Below the pieces are notes generated by a model, which saw only the letters and a program-made list of their open reading frames with translations, was not told the DNA's origin and made no database searches. The translations under genes and the position numbers were made by a program. 64,000 bases of DNA from Aurantibacter_A sp965215845 (GTDB lineage: Bacteria > Bacteroidota > Bacteroidia > Flavobacteriales > Flavobacteriaceae), in the NCBI GenBank assembly GCA_965215845.1, contig CBDCEL010000003.1, positions 186,001 to 250,000 on the forward strand. The letters run 5' to 3'. This document shows, piece after piece, positions 33,521 through 43,022 of this stretch. The stretch's first letter is position 1; every line of letters starts with the position of its first letter.

Positions 33521-34936
33521 TCAGGCTTTTTCCAGCTGCATTAACTCCCGAGGGTCGGTCACTTTACCGGTGACCGCCGCGGCCGCCGCGACAAGCGGGC
33601 TTGCCAACAACGTTCTCGCACCGGGCCCTTGCCGTCCCTCGAAATTTCGATTTGAAGTACTGACTGCATATTTACCGGCGGGAATCTTATCATCGTTCAT
33701 AGCCAGACATGCGGAACATCCAGGTTCGCGGAGCTCGAATCCTGCTTCATGTAAAATATCCAAGATACCTTCCTCCCTAATTGAAGATTCCACCTTGTGC
33801 GACCCTGGAACCAACCAAGCCGTAATATTTTCTGCTTTCTTCCTTCCCTTGACAATCGATGCAAAGGCTCGAAAGTCTTCGATACGGCCATTTGTGCAAC
33901 TTCCAAGAAAGACATAATCGATTTTCTTGCCCATCATACTTTCCCCTTCGTTGAAATCCATATACTTCAACGATTTCTGGTAGGTAGTCACTCCGCCTTC
34001 GATGGTCTCCGCTTTGGGAATTCCATTTGAAATACCCACGCCCATGCCCGGATTAGTACCATAGGTGATCATCGGCTCAATATTTGCTGCATCAAATGTA
34101 ATTTCCTTATCGAATTCGGCACCATCTTCTGTCGGTAGCGTTTTCCAATAGTCCATGGCCTTCTCCCATGCATCTCCCTTGGGTGTGAATTCCCGACCTT
34201 TGATATAGTCAAAGGTTTTATCATCTGGTGCGATCATGCCGCCTCGCGCGCCCATTTCAATACTGAGGTTGCAAACCGTCATGCGGCCTTCCATTGACAT
34301 ATTCCTGAAAACTTGGCCAGCATATTCAACGAAATAACCTGTTGCCCCCGAAGTGGTCAGTTGTGAAATAATATAAAGGGCAACATCCTTAGGAGTTACT
34401 CCTGCGCCCAGACTGCCCTCGACATTGATGCGCATGCTTTTGGGTTTGGTTTGCATGATGCACTGGGTAGCGAGCACCATTTCGACCTCTGAAGTACCTA
34501 TACCAAAGGCGATAGCACCAAAGGCCCCGTGTGTAGAAGTGTGCGAATCACCACAAACAATGGTCGCGCCAGGTAGGGTAATTCCATATTCAGGTCCGAC
34601 GACATGGACGATTCCGTTTTTCTCATGGCCGAGACCCCAATATGAGATGCCGTATTCGTTGGCATTCTCTTCCAGTGCCCTTAACTGATTGGCCGACAAG
34701 GGGTCGGCCACGGGTAAATGTTGGTTGATTGTCGGCGTATTGTGATCTGCCGTTGCGAACGTCTTTTCAGGATACATGACCCGAATACTACGGTTCTTGA
34801 TTCCCAAAAAAGCGACCGGACTAGTCACCTCATGCACCATATGGCGATCGATGAACAATACATCGGGACCATTTTCTATACGTCTGACCACATGTGAATC
34901 CCAGACCTTGTCAAAAAGTGTTTTCTTCGAACTCAT
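33521..34936 (-). CDS. leuC: 3-isopropylmalate dehydratase large subunit
   Basis: The 471-residue protein belongs to the aconitase family: ATADHNTPT, CGDSHTSTHGAFGAIAFG, FLGSCTNGRIEDFR and PGCSACLAMNDDKIPAGK give the three cysteines for the [4Fe-4S] cluster. The start is the ATG at 34936, which lies 21 bases after a predicted -7 box. It forms the dehydratase with LeuD and is the first gene of the minus-strand leu unit. Confidence 0.96.
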   Translation of the reverse strand: MSSKKTLFDKVWDSHVVRRIENGPDVLFIDRHMVHEVTSPVAFLGIKNRSIRVMYPEKTFATADHNTPTINQHLPVADPLSANQLRALEENANEYGISYWGLGHEKNGIVHVVGPEYGITLPGATIVCGDSHTSTHGAFGAIAFGIGTSEVEMVLATQCIMQTKPKSMRINVEGSLGAGVTPKDVALYIISQLTTSGATGYFVEYAGQVFRNMSMEGRMTVCNLSIEMGARGGMIAPDDKTFDYIKGREFTPKGDAWEKAMDYWKTLPTEDGAEFDKEITFDAANIEPMITYGTNPGMGVGISNGIPKAETIEGGVTTYQKSLKYMDFNEGESMMGKKIDYVFLGSCTNGRIEDFRAFASIVKGRKKAENITAWLVPGSHKVESSIREEGILDILHEAGFELREPGCSACLAMNDDKIPAGKYAVSTSNRNFEGRQGPGARTLLASPLVAAAAAVTGKVTDPRELMQLEKA

Positions 34937-34957
34937 TTTCTCAATGTTCTAAGCCAA

Positions 34958-34965
34958 CAAATCTA
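34958..34965 (-). promoter_or_regulatory. Predicted -7 element of the leu operon
   Basis: On the minus strand this reads TAGATTTG, a match to TAnnTTTG, 21 bases before the leuC ATG. A good TTG at -33 is lacking. Confidence 0.35.
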
Positions 34966-35108
34966 ATGAAACGAGCAGTTTTAAGAAATATCTGCTATCG
35001 AAAATTACGATGTTCAAAGTATACCAAAGGTCGGTTGGCAATACTTTTCGCCCTCGAATCACGTTCTATTGAAACCTTATGACCTTTTCGATTTTTAAGC
35101 CATAGCCC

Positions 35109-35558
35109 ATGGGAAAGAGTTCTTCCATCCGATTTGCCTACCTGATGCTGATATGTGGCATTATTTCCCTGCTCTTCGGAACCTGGCAACTCTACCGGGT
35201 TTTGAAGGTCAAGCATTTTGGTATCCAGACAAATGGCACCATAGTCGAATATTATTCCAAGCGGAAAAGCCCACAGGCATTGTTCAGTAACACTATTGTC
35301 CATTCGCCCGGTTTTTCCTTTGTTGATAATAATAGTGTCAAACACACCTTAAGGAGTTCGGTTTATGAAATCGATAAACCTTATATAACAGGCGACAACG
35401 TGAGCATACTGTACGATGCTGCAAATCCTAAAAACGCCTTCATTGTGGGCAAACTACCATGGAAGTCGGGCGTGGCCCTTATGGTCGTGGCAACGATTGC
35501 CATTTCACTTGGCATTGCCCAACTCAGAAAAGGTAGGTGCCCCGGGCGTTCTAGATGA
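35109..35558 (+). CDS. DUF3592 domain-containing membrane protein
   Basis: This 149-residue protein has a hydrophobic helix at the start (FAYLMLICGIISLLFGTW) and another at the end (WKSGVALMVVATIAISLGIAQL), enclosing a beta-rich soluble part with TNGTIVEYYSKRK, FVDNNSVKHTLRS and VSILYDAANPKNAFI, as in the DUF3592 family. The function is not known. It diverges from leuC across a 172-base gap, with the -7 box of leuC in it. No partner gene is evident. Confidence 0.8.
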   Translation: MGKSSSIRFAYLMLICGIISLLFGTWQLYRVLKVKHFGIQTNGTIVEYYSKRKSPQALFSNTIVHSPGFSFVDNNSVKHTLRSSVYEIDKPYITGDNVSILYDAANPKNAFIVGKLPWKSGVALMVVATIAISLGIAQLRKGRCPGRSR

Positions 35559-35781
35559 TCTTCGATGATGCCTGATGGATACGATTATGACACCCCAAGA
35601 CATTTTAATTTGACCGCTAACAGTCTCTGAGTGCGGAAGGGCATTTTTGTTTAACACATACCAGATTGAATTTAACACAACGGTAACGGTTTCGGGTTCT
35701 TTGTATGAATAACTTGTTGTCGAACAATTCAATCTATATTTTAACCAGCCTTGATAATTATCGGGGTAGAAAAACGAACAC

Positions 35782-36891
35782 ATGAAACAGATTTACAAAA
35801 GAGTGCCGATGCTCGCCTTGTTGGCAATTCTATTATTCAGCGCCGATATGACGGCCCAATTGGATTTGCCGAGGGGAAGCCAGATGGCCAAAGTATCACA
35901 GCGAGTGGGCATTAGCGATATCGCCATTGTCTATTCGAGGCCCAGTGTAAACGACAGGGAAGTATGGGGCAAACTTGTTCCCTATGGGATGAACAATTTA
36001 GGCTTTGGAACCGCAAAGGAGTCGCCCTGGAGGGCCGGTGCCAATGAAAATACCATCATCAAGTTTTCAGATGACGTAAAAGTTGAGGGAAAAGATTTGG
36101 CGGCTGGAAAATATGGACTTCATATGGTCATTCATGAGAACGGCAAGGCCGATGTTATTTTTTCAAGGAACAACGGTGCATGGGGAAGTTATTTTTACGA
36201 TCCCGCCGACGATGCGCTCAAGGTACAGGTCGACACCAAAGAGGTGCCACATACCGAGCAGCTTACCTTTACATTCAACGAAGTGGACGCCACATCTGCA
36301 GTTGCCGCACTTAGTTGGGAGAAAAAACAAATTCCCTTTAAAATTGAAGTTGATGTTTCCGATGTTGTTTTGGCCGATATTCGGAAAAAATTACAGGACT
36401 CCCCGGGTTTTAACAGACAGACTTGGGAGCAGGCTGCCAACTTTGCATTGAACAACGGTGGCGACCTTGATGAAGCGCTGGGTTGGATCGATGCGGCGAT
36501 TGCCGGACAGTTCTTTAGCCAAAAGACATTCAACAACCTCAACACAAAATCCCGCATTCTTACCAAACAAGGTAATACGGCCGAAGCCGATAAGGTCATG
36601 GACGAAGCATTGGGAATGGCGACCGTCTTTGAGGTGCATGGGTACGGAAGACAGCTGATCGCACAGGGGCAAAAAGACAAGGCGCTTGCGATTTTCAAGA
36701 GAAATGCCAAAGCCCACAAAGGTAGCTGGCCGGTGGATTATGGAATGGCAAGGGCATTATCCGCTCAGGGGGATTACCAAGCAGCATTAAAGCATTTGAA
36801 AATTGCACAGGGTAGGGCACCAAGCCAGGCCGAGAAAGACAATATAGCGGCCAACATCGCAAAATTGGAGAACAATGAGGATATCAATTAA
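35782..36891 (+). CDS. Exported DUF2911 protein with C-terminal TPR repeats
   Basis: The 369-residue protein has a signal peptide (MKQIYKRVPMLALLAILLFSADMTA). A DUF2911 domain covers residues about 25-190 with QRVGISDIAIVYSRPSVNDREVWG, WRAGANENTIIKFSDDVKVEG and AGKYGLHMVIHENG. The last part, residues about 210-360, consists of TPR-like helical repeats (LDEALGWIDAAI, AEADKVMDEALGMA, KALAIFKRNAKAH, YQAALKHLKIAQ). Such proteins are common in the Bacteroidota periplasm; their role is unknown. It ends 22 bases before a strong terminator. Confidence 0.88.
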   Translation: MKQIYKRVPMLALLAILLFSADMTAQLDLPRGSQMAKVSQRVGISDIAIVYSRPSVNDREVWGKLVPYGMNNLGFGTAKESPWRAGANENTIIKFSDDVKVEGKDLAAGKYGLHMVIHENGKADVIFSRNNGAWGSYFYDPADDALKVQVDTKEVPHTEQLTFTFNEVDATSAVAALSWEKKQIPFKIEVDVSDVVLADIRKKLQDSPGFNRQTWEQAANFALNNGGDLDEALGWIDAAIAGQFFSQKTFNNLNTKSRILTKQGNTAEADKVMDEALGMATVFEVHGYGRQLIAQGQKDKALAIFKRNAKAHKGSWPVDYGMARALSAQGDYQAALKHLKIAQGRAPSQAEKDNIAANIAKLENNEDIN

Positions 36892-36912
36892 AAAACGGAT
36901 TGCTTGAAAGTT

Positions 36913-36939
36913 AAAGCCCATCAAAAGATGGGCTTTTTT
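36913..36939. terminator. Rho-independent terminator between DUF2911 gene and recG
   Basis: AAAGCCCATC (36913-36922) and GATGGGCTTT (36927-36936) form a perfect 10-bp stem with a 4-base loop, followed by more T on the plus strand and preceded by A on the left; it may serve both convergent genes. Confidence 0.85.
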
Positions 36940-36964
36940 GTTGATAGACAAACCGTTGGTCAAT

Positions 36965-39067
36965 TTAACTAATATACGTCCAGATATTTTTGTGTTTGAC
37001 CAATTGTGAAAAGGTATGTCGAATGACCCGATTTTCAGGTTTTTCCAAACTTGGGTCCTCTTTTAAGGTCTGAATGGCATGGTATCTGGCAGTTTTTAGA
37101 ATATCATTGTCCTTCACGATATCGGCTATTTTCAAATTGAGAATACCGCTCTGCTGTGTACCCATTAAATCCCCCGGACCACGGAGTTTTAAATCTACCT
37201 CGGCGATTTCGAATCCGTCGTTGGTCCGTACCATAGTCTCCAATCGTGTTTTTGCCTCGGAAGACAGTTTATGGCCCGTCATCAAGATGCAATAGCTTTG
37301 GTCGGCACCACGGCCCACACGCCCCCGCAATTGATGCAACTGTGACAGGCCAAAGCGTTCGGCACTCTCAATGATCATGACCGAGGCATTGGGAACATTC
37401 ACCCCGACCTCGATGACCGTTGTGGCCACCATGATCTGAGTTTCCCCTTTTACAAAGCGCTCCATTTCATAGTCTTTGTCAGCAGCCTTCATTTTTCCGT
37501 GCACAATGGAAATCTGGTAGTCGGGTAGGGGGAAGTCTCTGGCAATGCTCTCGTAACCGTCCATCAAATCCTTATAATCCAGCGCTTCGGATTCTTGTAT
37601 CAGCGGATATACGATATAGATTTGTCCGCCCTTTTTGATTTCATCTTTAATAAATCGAAATACTTTCAACCGATTGCCATCGAAACGATGTACTGTTCTA
37701 ATGGGCTTTCTGCCCGGTGGAAGCTCATCGATGACCGAAATGTCCAAATCCCCATAAAGACTCATGGCCAAGGTACGTGGAATTGGGGTTGCGGTCATTA
37801 CCAGGATGTGGGGTGGAATCTGGTTTTTATGCCAGAGCTTTGAGCGTTGGGCCACCCCAAATCGGTGTTGTTCGTCTACGATGGCGAGCCCTAGGTTTTT
37901 AAACTTCACCTTATCTTCCAAAAGTGCATGGGTGCCGATAAGAATATGTAATTCCCCATTCTCTAGTTGCTCGTGAATGATTTTCCGCTCCGATTTTTTT
38001 ACCGATCCGGTCAACAGCGAACAACTCACACCTATATTGGCCAGCAGTTCACTGATTCCTGCGAAATGTTGATTGGCCAAGATTTCGGTCGGCGCCATCA
38101 AACAGGCCTGATACCCATTATCGATCGCCAACAACATGGTCATAACGGCAACTATGGTCTTGCCAGAACCTACATCGCCCTGCAACAAACGGTTCATTTG
38201 AGCATTACTGCCCAGGTCGGCACGTATCTCCTTGACAACCCTTTTTTGTGCAGTCGTTAGTTCAAAGGGCAAATGCTCCTCGTAAAATTCATTGAAAAGT
38301 TCGCCCACCTGACCAAAATTAAAGCCCTTGATCTTTTGTTTTCGCAGCATCTTTTTTGAAATCAATTGCAATTGAATGTAGAACAACTCTTCGAACTTCA
38401 ATCGAAACTGCGCTTTGGCCAATACCTCTTGATTTTTCGGAAAATGAATATTAAACAACGATTCCGCTCTGGGCAGCAACTTGAGTTCGTATAACAACTT
38501 GTCTGAAAGTGTTTCGGTAAGGCCCCCTTTTGTATCCAAGAAAAGTTGTTGCATCATTTTACTGATGACGCGATTGGTAATGCCCTTGTTGCCCAACTTT
38601 TCGGTAGACGGATAAATTGGCTGCATTGAAATTTTGAGCCCTTTTTCGTGTACCGCCAACAATTCCATTTCGGGGTGTGGCATGGAGAATCGACCGCTAT
38701 ACCAGTTGCACTTGCCGAATATGACATAGGGTTCGTTGAGTTTCAGGTTTTCTCGGATCCATTTTTGTGAGCGAAACCAGACGAGTTCCATTTCGCCCGT
38801 TTCATCTACAAAGGTGGCGACCAATCGTCTACCCTTTTTCTGTTCGACAGTTTTCAGATGAATGATCTTCCCGACGATCTGCACATCGGCATTGCTGCGC
38901 CGCAATTGATTGATTTTATAGTATTGGGTCTTGTCGATATATCGATTGGGGAAAAGGTTCAGTAGGTCTTGAAACGTCTGGATGCCCAACTCGGATTGCA
39001 GGGTCTCCGCCCGATTGGGCCCCACACCTTTTAGATATACAATGGGAGTTTGTAGATTGACGCTCAC
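36965..39067 (-). CDS. recG: ATP-dependent DNA helicase RecG
   Basis: The 700-residue protein starts with a GTG at 39067 (no in-frame ATG nearby, a stop lies four codons upstream). N-terminal wedge/OB domain (VQIVGKIIHLKTV) is followed by SF2 helicase motifs: GDVGSGKT (Walker A), DEQHRFGVAQR (DEAH-like), MTATPIPRTLA, VVIEVGVNVPNA-like TTVIEVGVNVPNASVM and QLHQLRGRVGRG. RecG reverses stalled replication forks and moves Holliday junctions. It faces the DUF2911 gene across a terminator and diverges from the M1 protease gene. Confidence 0.96.
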   Translation of the reverse strand: MSVNLQTPIVYLKGVGPNRAETLQSELGIQTFQDLLNLFPNRYIDKTQYYKINQLRRSNADVQIVGKIIHLKTVEQKKGRRLVATFVDETGEMELVWFRSQKWIRENLKLNEPYVIFGKCNWYSGRFSMPHPEMELLAVHEKGLKISMQPIYPSTEKLGNKGITNRVISKMMQQLFLDTKGGLTETLSDKLLYELKLLPRAESLFNIHFPKNQEVLAKAQFRLKFEELFYIQLQLISKKMLRKQKIKGFNFGQVGELFNEFYEEHLPFELTTAQKRVVKEIRADLGSNAQMNRLLQGDVGSGKTIVAVMTMLLAIDNGYQACLMAPTEILANQHFAGISELLANIGVSCSLLTGSVKKSERKIIHEQLENGELHILIGTHALLEDKVKFKNLGLAIVDEQHRFGVAQRSKLWHKNQIPPHILVMTATPIPRTLAMSLYGDLDISVIDELPPGRKPIRTVHRFDGNRLKVFRFIKDEIKKGGQIYIVYPLIQESEALDYKDLMDGYESIARDFPLPDYQISIVHGKMKAADKDYEMERFVKGETQIMVATTVIEVGVNVPNASVMIIESAERFGLSQLHQLRGRVGRGADQSYCILMTGHKLSSEAKTRLETMVRTNDGFEIAEVDLKLRGPGDLMGTQQSGILNLKIADIVKDNDILKTARYHAIQTLKEDPSLEKPENRVIRHTFSQLVKHKNIWTYIS

Positions 39068-39112
39068 GTGACTAAATTAGGGGTTCATCGCTTCAACTGC
39101 AATCTAAAGTGC

Positions 39113-39120
39113 TAAATTTG
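39113..39120 (+). promoter_or_regulatory. Predicted -7 element before the M1 aminopeptidase gene
   Basis: TAAATTTG fits TAnnTTTG and is 25 bases before the ATG at 39146. The -33 TTG is absent. Confidence 0.4.
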
Positions 39121-39145
39121 GTGTGGACTTTGCAGTCAATTGAAC

Positions 39146-41236
39146 ATGAAACGACTTTTACCCCTTTTTTTGGTTTCGATTTCCTTTTTAAGTACCGCCC
39201 AGCATCAGGATAAGGTGGATTTTCTTCATGGGGAAGTATTTATCGAACCTATTCCTGAAGAAAAGAAAATCATCGGTCAAGTCGCTTATAGATTTAAAGT
39301 CCTCGAAAATGTCGATTCTCTTTTTTTGGATGCCAAGAATTTGAAGTTGTCCTATATAAATCTAGATGCCAAAAGAATCAAACACAACTATGATGGCAAA
39401 AAGGTTTGGATAACTGGTCCTTTCTATAAAGAAAATGACCATCTCCTTGTTATAAGCTATTCATGTGTTCCGAAACAGACGGTCTATTTTTCAGGTTGGG
39501 AGGATGAATTGGACGGCAATGAACAAATCTGGACCCAAGGCCAGGGCAAATACACCAGTCATTGGTTGCCTAGTTTTGATGATATGGAAGAAAAGGTCGA
39601 ATTTGACCTGACGATTCGGGCCAAAGACAGTCTTGCTTTAATCGCCAATGGCGAATATGTATATACGTCGACCGAACGGGATAGTGTTATGGACGAATGG
39701 CATTTTGATATGTTAGAACCCATGAGTAGCTATCTCTTGGCCTTTGTAATTGGCAATTACGAAAAGCAAGAATTAAAATCTGCTAGTGGTATCCCTCTCG
39801 AGAACTACTATTATCCGAAAGACAGTTTAAAAGTCGAGCCGACCTATCGTTACACCAAGGAGATTTTCGATTTTTTGGAGCAGGAAATCGGTGTTCCCTA
39901 CCCCTGGCAGAATTACAAGCAGGTGCCCGTTCATGATTTTTTATATGCCGGTATGGAGAATACTACGATGACGATTTTCTCGGATCAATATATGATTGAT
40001 TCAACTGCCTTTGTCGATAAGAACTATGTCAACGTGAATGCCCATGAAATGGCACACCAATGGTTTGGCAATCTGGTCACCGAGAAAAGCGGCGATCACC
40101 ATTGGCTGCATGAAGGTTTCGCCACCTATTATGCTTATTTAGCAGAAAAATATCTTTTTGGCAGCGATCACTTTTATTGGCGGCTCCAAGAAACACTTCA
40201 ACAATTACAAAATCAAGTGGACAGGGGAGAGGGGCAAAGTTTGCTGGACCCGAAAGCCAGTAGTTTGACTTTTTATGAGAAGGGGGCTTGGGCCCTTTTT
40301 ATGCTTCGAAACGAAATCGGTGACGAGGTGTTCAGGCAAGGAATTAAATCCTATTTGGAAAAATACCGATTCGAGAATGTGACGGTGACCAATTTCCTTA
40401 ACGAGATGGAAACTGCCAGTGGAAAAGACCTTTCCGAATTTAAGAAGGAATGGTTGCAAGATAAGGAGCTGCCTTTTAAAAAGGCCAAAGAACTATTGGC
40501 TGAAAAATCGGCTTCCCTAAAATTGTTGGTCGATATGGAAGCGGAATTGAAAGCCTCGCAAAGTGACGATATTGATTATGACCGCTATTGGGATGCCACA
40601 AGTTCCATTCATTTAAGAAAACATATGCTAAAGAATTATGGCACCGCGTTGGGTAGTGAGATTTACGCCAAGGCGTTTGCATTGGATACGGTTCCTATAC
40701 GCCAAGCCCTTTTTTTGGGACGGGAGCTACCCAAGGTTCTCGGCAGGGAAAAACTGGAATCGCTTTTGGAGGGCGATAGCTATATTACAAAGGAGAACGC
40801 GCTTATAACCTTATGGCAAGAGCATCCTGAAGAGCGGACAAAATACCTGGAAAAAACCAAAGGCGTCATCGGTCTTCCCAATAAAAATGTTCGCTTGTTA
40901 TGGCTGACGCTGGCGATAATGACCGAAGATTATGAACCTTTGAAGACCAAGGAGTATTTTGGGGAATTGAGTAATTACACAAATCCGGAATATTCATTTG
41001 AGGTTAGACAGGGAGCTTTCTTTTACCTGAAGGAGGCCTTTGGCTTCAATGACCGCAGCCTGTTGAATTTGGTAAAGGCAACTGATCATCATTCGTGGCA
41101 ATTCAGAAAATTCACTCGAAACCTATTGGACGAACTATTAAAAGATGCCGATTATAAAATACGTTTAGAGGAGCTTTCAAAAGAACTAAATGCCGAGGAA
41201 ATTCGTTATCTAAGTAGTAAATTATCGACGGAATGA
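39146..41236 (+). CDS. M1 family metallopeptidase (aminopeptidase), exported
   Basis: Start taken at the ATG at 39146 (696 residues), with a signal peptide MKRLLPLFLVSISFLSTAQ; a TTG two codons upstream is unlikely. The GAMEN-like motif AGMENTTMTI contains Glu271, and the zinc site is HEMAH at 300-304 with Glu323 (spaced 18 residues from the second His), followed by the proton donor region. Enzymes of this family cleave N-terminal residues from peptides; it would act in the periplasm. Its stop overlaps the patatin gene (ATGA). The part after residue 470 looks like the helical C-terminal domain of this family. Confidence 0.93.
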   Translation: MKRLLPLFLVSISFLSTAQHQDKVDFLHGEVFIEPIPEEKKIIGQVAYRFKVLENVDSLFLDAKNLKLSYINLDAKRIKHNYDGKKVWITGPFYKENDHLLVISYSCVPKQTVYFSGWEDELDGNEQIWTQGQGKYTSHWLPSFDDMEEKVEFDLTIRAKDSLALIANGEYVYTSTERDSVMDEWHFDMLEPMSSYLLAFVIGNYEKQELKSASGIPLENYYYPKDSLKVEPTYRYTKEIFDFLEQEIGVPYPWQNYKQVPVHDFLYAGMENTTMTIFSDQYMIDSTAFVDKNYVNVNAHEMAHQWFGNLVTEKSGDHHWLHEGFATYYAYLAEKYLFGSDHFYWRLQETLQQLQNQVDRGEGQSLLDPKASSLTFYEKGAWALFMLRNEIGDEVFRQGIKSYLEKYRFENVTVTNFLNEMETASGKDLSEFKKEWLQDKELPFKKAKELLAEKSASLKLLVDMEAELKASQSDDIDYDRYWDATSSIHLRKHMLKNYGTALGSEIYAKAFALDTVPIRQALFLGRELPKVLGREKLESLLEGDSYITKENALITLWQEHPEERTKYLEKTKGVIGLPNKNVRLLWLTLAIMTEDYEPLKTKEYFGELSNYTNPEYSFEVRQGAFFYLKEAFGFNDRSLLNLVKATDHHSWQFRKFTRNLLDELLKDADYKIRLEELSKELNAEEIRYLSSKLSTE

Positions 41237-42147
41237 GAGCATTGGTCATTTCAGGCGGGGGTAGTAAAGGCGCATTCGCAGGTGGTGTCGCCCAATATCT
41301 CATGCAGGAGGCCGGCCATAAGTATGATATTTTCATAGGCACTTCCACTGGCAGCTTGTTGATTTCACATTTGGCCCTTGGCAAGATCGACAAGATCAAA
41401 GAAATCTACTCTTCCGTAAATCAAGACAGCATTTTTAGCAACTGCCCCTTTACCATCAAAAAGAAATACGGGGTCGATATCATTTCAATGAACCATTGGA
41501 ACATCTTGAAGAATTTGATGCGCGGTAAAAAGACCTTTGGTGAAAGTGAAAATCTTCGGGAGTTGATTTATGAAAGCATTACCCCTGAGGAATTTAAGGA
41601 ACTTAAGAACGGCCCCATCAATGTTGTGGTTACCGTCTCGAACCTTTCACTCAATCAAGTCGAATACAAGTCGATTAACGATTGTACCTATGAAGAGTTC
41701 TGTGATTGGATTTGGATATCTTCAAACTATACCCCTTTTATGAGTTTGGTCCGTAAAGAGGGCTGTGAATATGCCGATGGCGGATTGGGCAGTCTTGTAC
41801 CCATAGAAGAAGCGATTGAAAGAGGTGCTACCGAGGTGGATGTCATCGTCTTGCGAACCGAAGTGAGCTATTACAACCGCATGCCCTCACGTAATCCATT
41901 TGAATTATTGACCAATATGATGGCCTTTATTTTAGACCGGATAGAAAACAACAATATTCGAATCGGCAAATTGGTGGCGACCCAGAACAACGCCATTATC
42001 AACTTGTACTATACGCCTACGGTGCTTACCACGAATTCGTTGATTTTCAATAAGGAAAAAATGACCCTTTGGTGGAAAAAAGGATACCTCTATGCCAAAA
42101 ACAAGGACATCGAAACGATGCCGATCGAGCCTGAGCTGAGAGAGTAG
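41233..42147 (+). CDS. Patatin-like phospholipase
   Basis: This 304-residue protein has the patatin oxyanion motif ISGGGSKGAFAGGVAQYL, the nucleophile elbow GTSTGSL and the catalytic Asp in YADGGLGS (DGG). It would hydrolyse acyl esters of lipids with a Ser-Asp dyad. No signal peptide or membrane helix is visible, so it is likely cytoplasmic. It starts with an ATG overlapping the stop of the M1 protease gene by 4 bases, so both are translated together although one is exported and one is not. Confidence 0.9.
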   Translation: MRALVISGGGSKGAFAGGVAQYLMQEAGHKYDIFIGTSTGSLLISHLALGKIDKIKEIYSSVNQDSIFSNCPFTIKKKYGVDIISMNHWNILKNLMRGKKTFGESENLRELIYESITPEEFKELKNGPINVVVTVSNLSLNQVEYKSINDCTYEEFCDWIWISSNYTPFMSLVRKEGCEYADGGLGSLVPIEEAIERGATEVDVIVLRTEVSYYNRMPSRNPFELLTNMMAFILDRIENNNIRIGKLVATQNNAIINLYYTPTVLTTNSLIFNKEKMTLWWKKGYLYAKNKDIETMPIEPELRE

Positions 42148-42236
42148 GTTCTGTTTGTTCGATGCGCTAAACTAAGCTGTATGCCCTATGTACCAGACAG
42201 AAAGTTTGAACATGATATCTGCCTTTGCATTTGTGT

Positions 42237-42755
42237 CTACCAAAGATTCCCTATCTCTTTTTTCACAAAAGATAGCGCTGTAGCTGAGGGTGAGGTCTTG
42301 TCCATGGTCTCGGTCAAGATATCTTCACGTAGCTTATCGGCTGAATCCGTCTCGCTCAATCCTGCTTTACGGATCATCTGAATGGTGGCGCTTTTGGCCG
42401 CTTTGATGATGTTCCAACACTCGTCTGAAATATAGATCTGTTGGGATAGATTATGTTCGAATTCATTTTCTATGGTTCGTATCAACAAGTTTTCGTAATC
42501 GCCCTTGTCCGACGATTTCGGACTTACCCTTACGACCAACTTGGGTATGGAGATTCGCTCCAAGAACAACGCCATTCGCTCGTAGGCCTGAAGCCGGATA
42601 GGTAATGTATTTTTCTGGGTGTCTTTTTGCAGCATATAACGGCGGCGACCCTCCTCGTTCTTGGTGTGCATCTTAAAAAAGTAGAAGGCGACGACGCCCG
42701 TCACCACGGCTGGTAATAGAAAGCCGAACATTTGTAGAATAGCTTCTCCTGACAT
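42237..42755 (-). CDS. Membrane-anchored protein of unknown function (DUF7935-like)
   Basis: The 172-residue protein starts with one membrane helix (ILQMFGFLLPAVVTGVVAFYFFKM) and continues as a charged, helical soluble part: NTLPIRLQAYERMALFLERI, RTIENEFEHNLSQQIYISDE, WNIIKAAKSATIQMIRKAG. It looks like a small uncharacterised Bacteroidota family I recall as DUF7935, but I cannot check that. It stands alone, convergent to the patatin gene with 90 bases between. Confidence 0.75.
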   Translation of the reverse strand: MSGEAILQMFGFLLPAVVTGVVAFYFFKMHTKNEEGRRRYMLQKDTQKNTLPIRLQAYERMALFLERISIPKLVVRVSPKSSDKGDYENLLIRTIENEFEHNLSQQIYISDECWNIIKAAKSATIQMIRKAGLSETDSADKLREDILTETMDKTSPSATALSFVKKEIGNLW

Positions 42756-43022
42756 TTTGGTAAGGTTAATCGGTTACAACAGTTAGAACGGTAATTTTAG
42801 CCAAAAATTATGCGAAAGGTTTTGAAGAAAATCCGAAAATTAATTCTTTATACTTTCTTTTATTGGGATTTGTAAGTCTTTTTCATATTGAGTGTAGGGT
42901 GCAAGCGAATTATACAGTTTTTTGGACAGTTCGCACAAAACTAGGGAACAGCTTTCAGAAGAGAAGGTATATTGTATAAGCTGTCATAGCCCCATTTTCG
43001 ACGAATCAATAACTACTGAACC

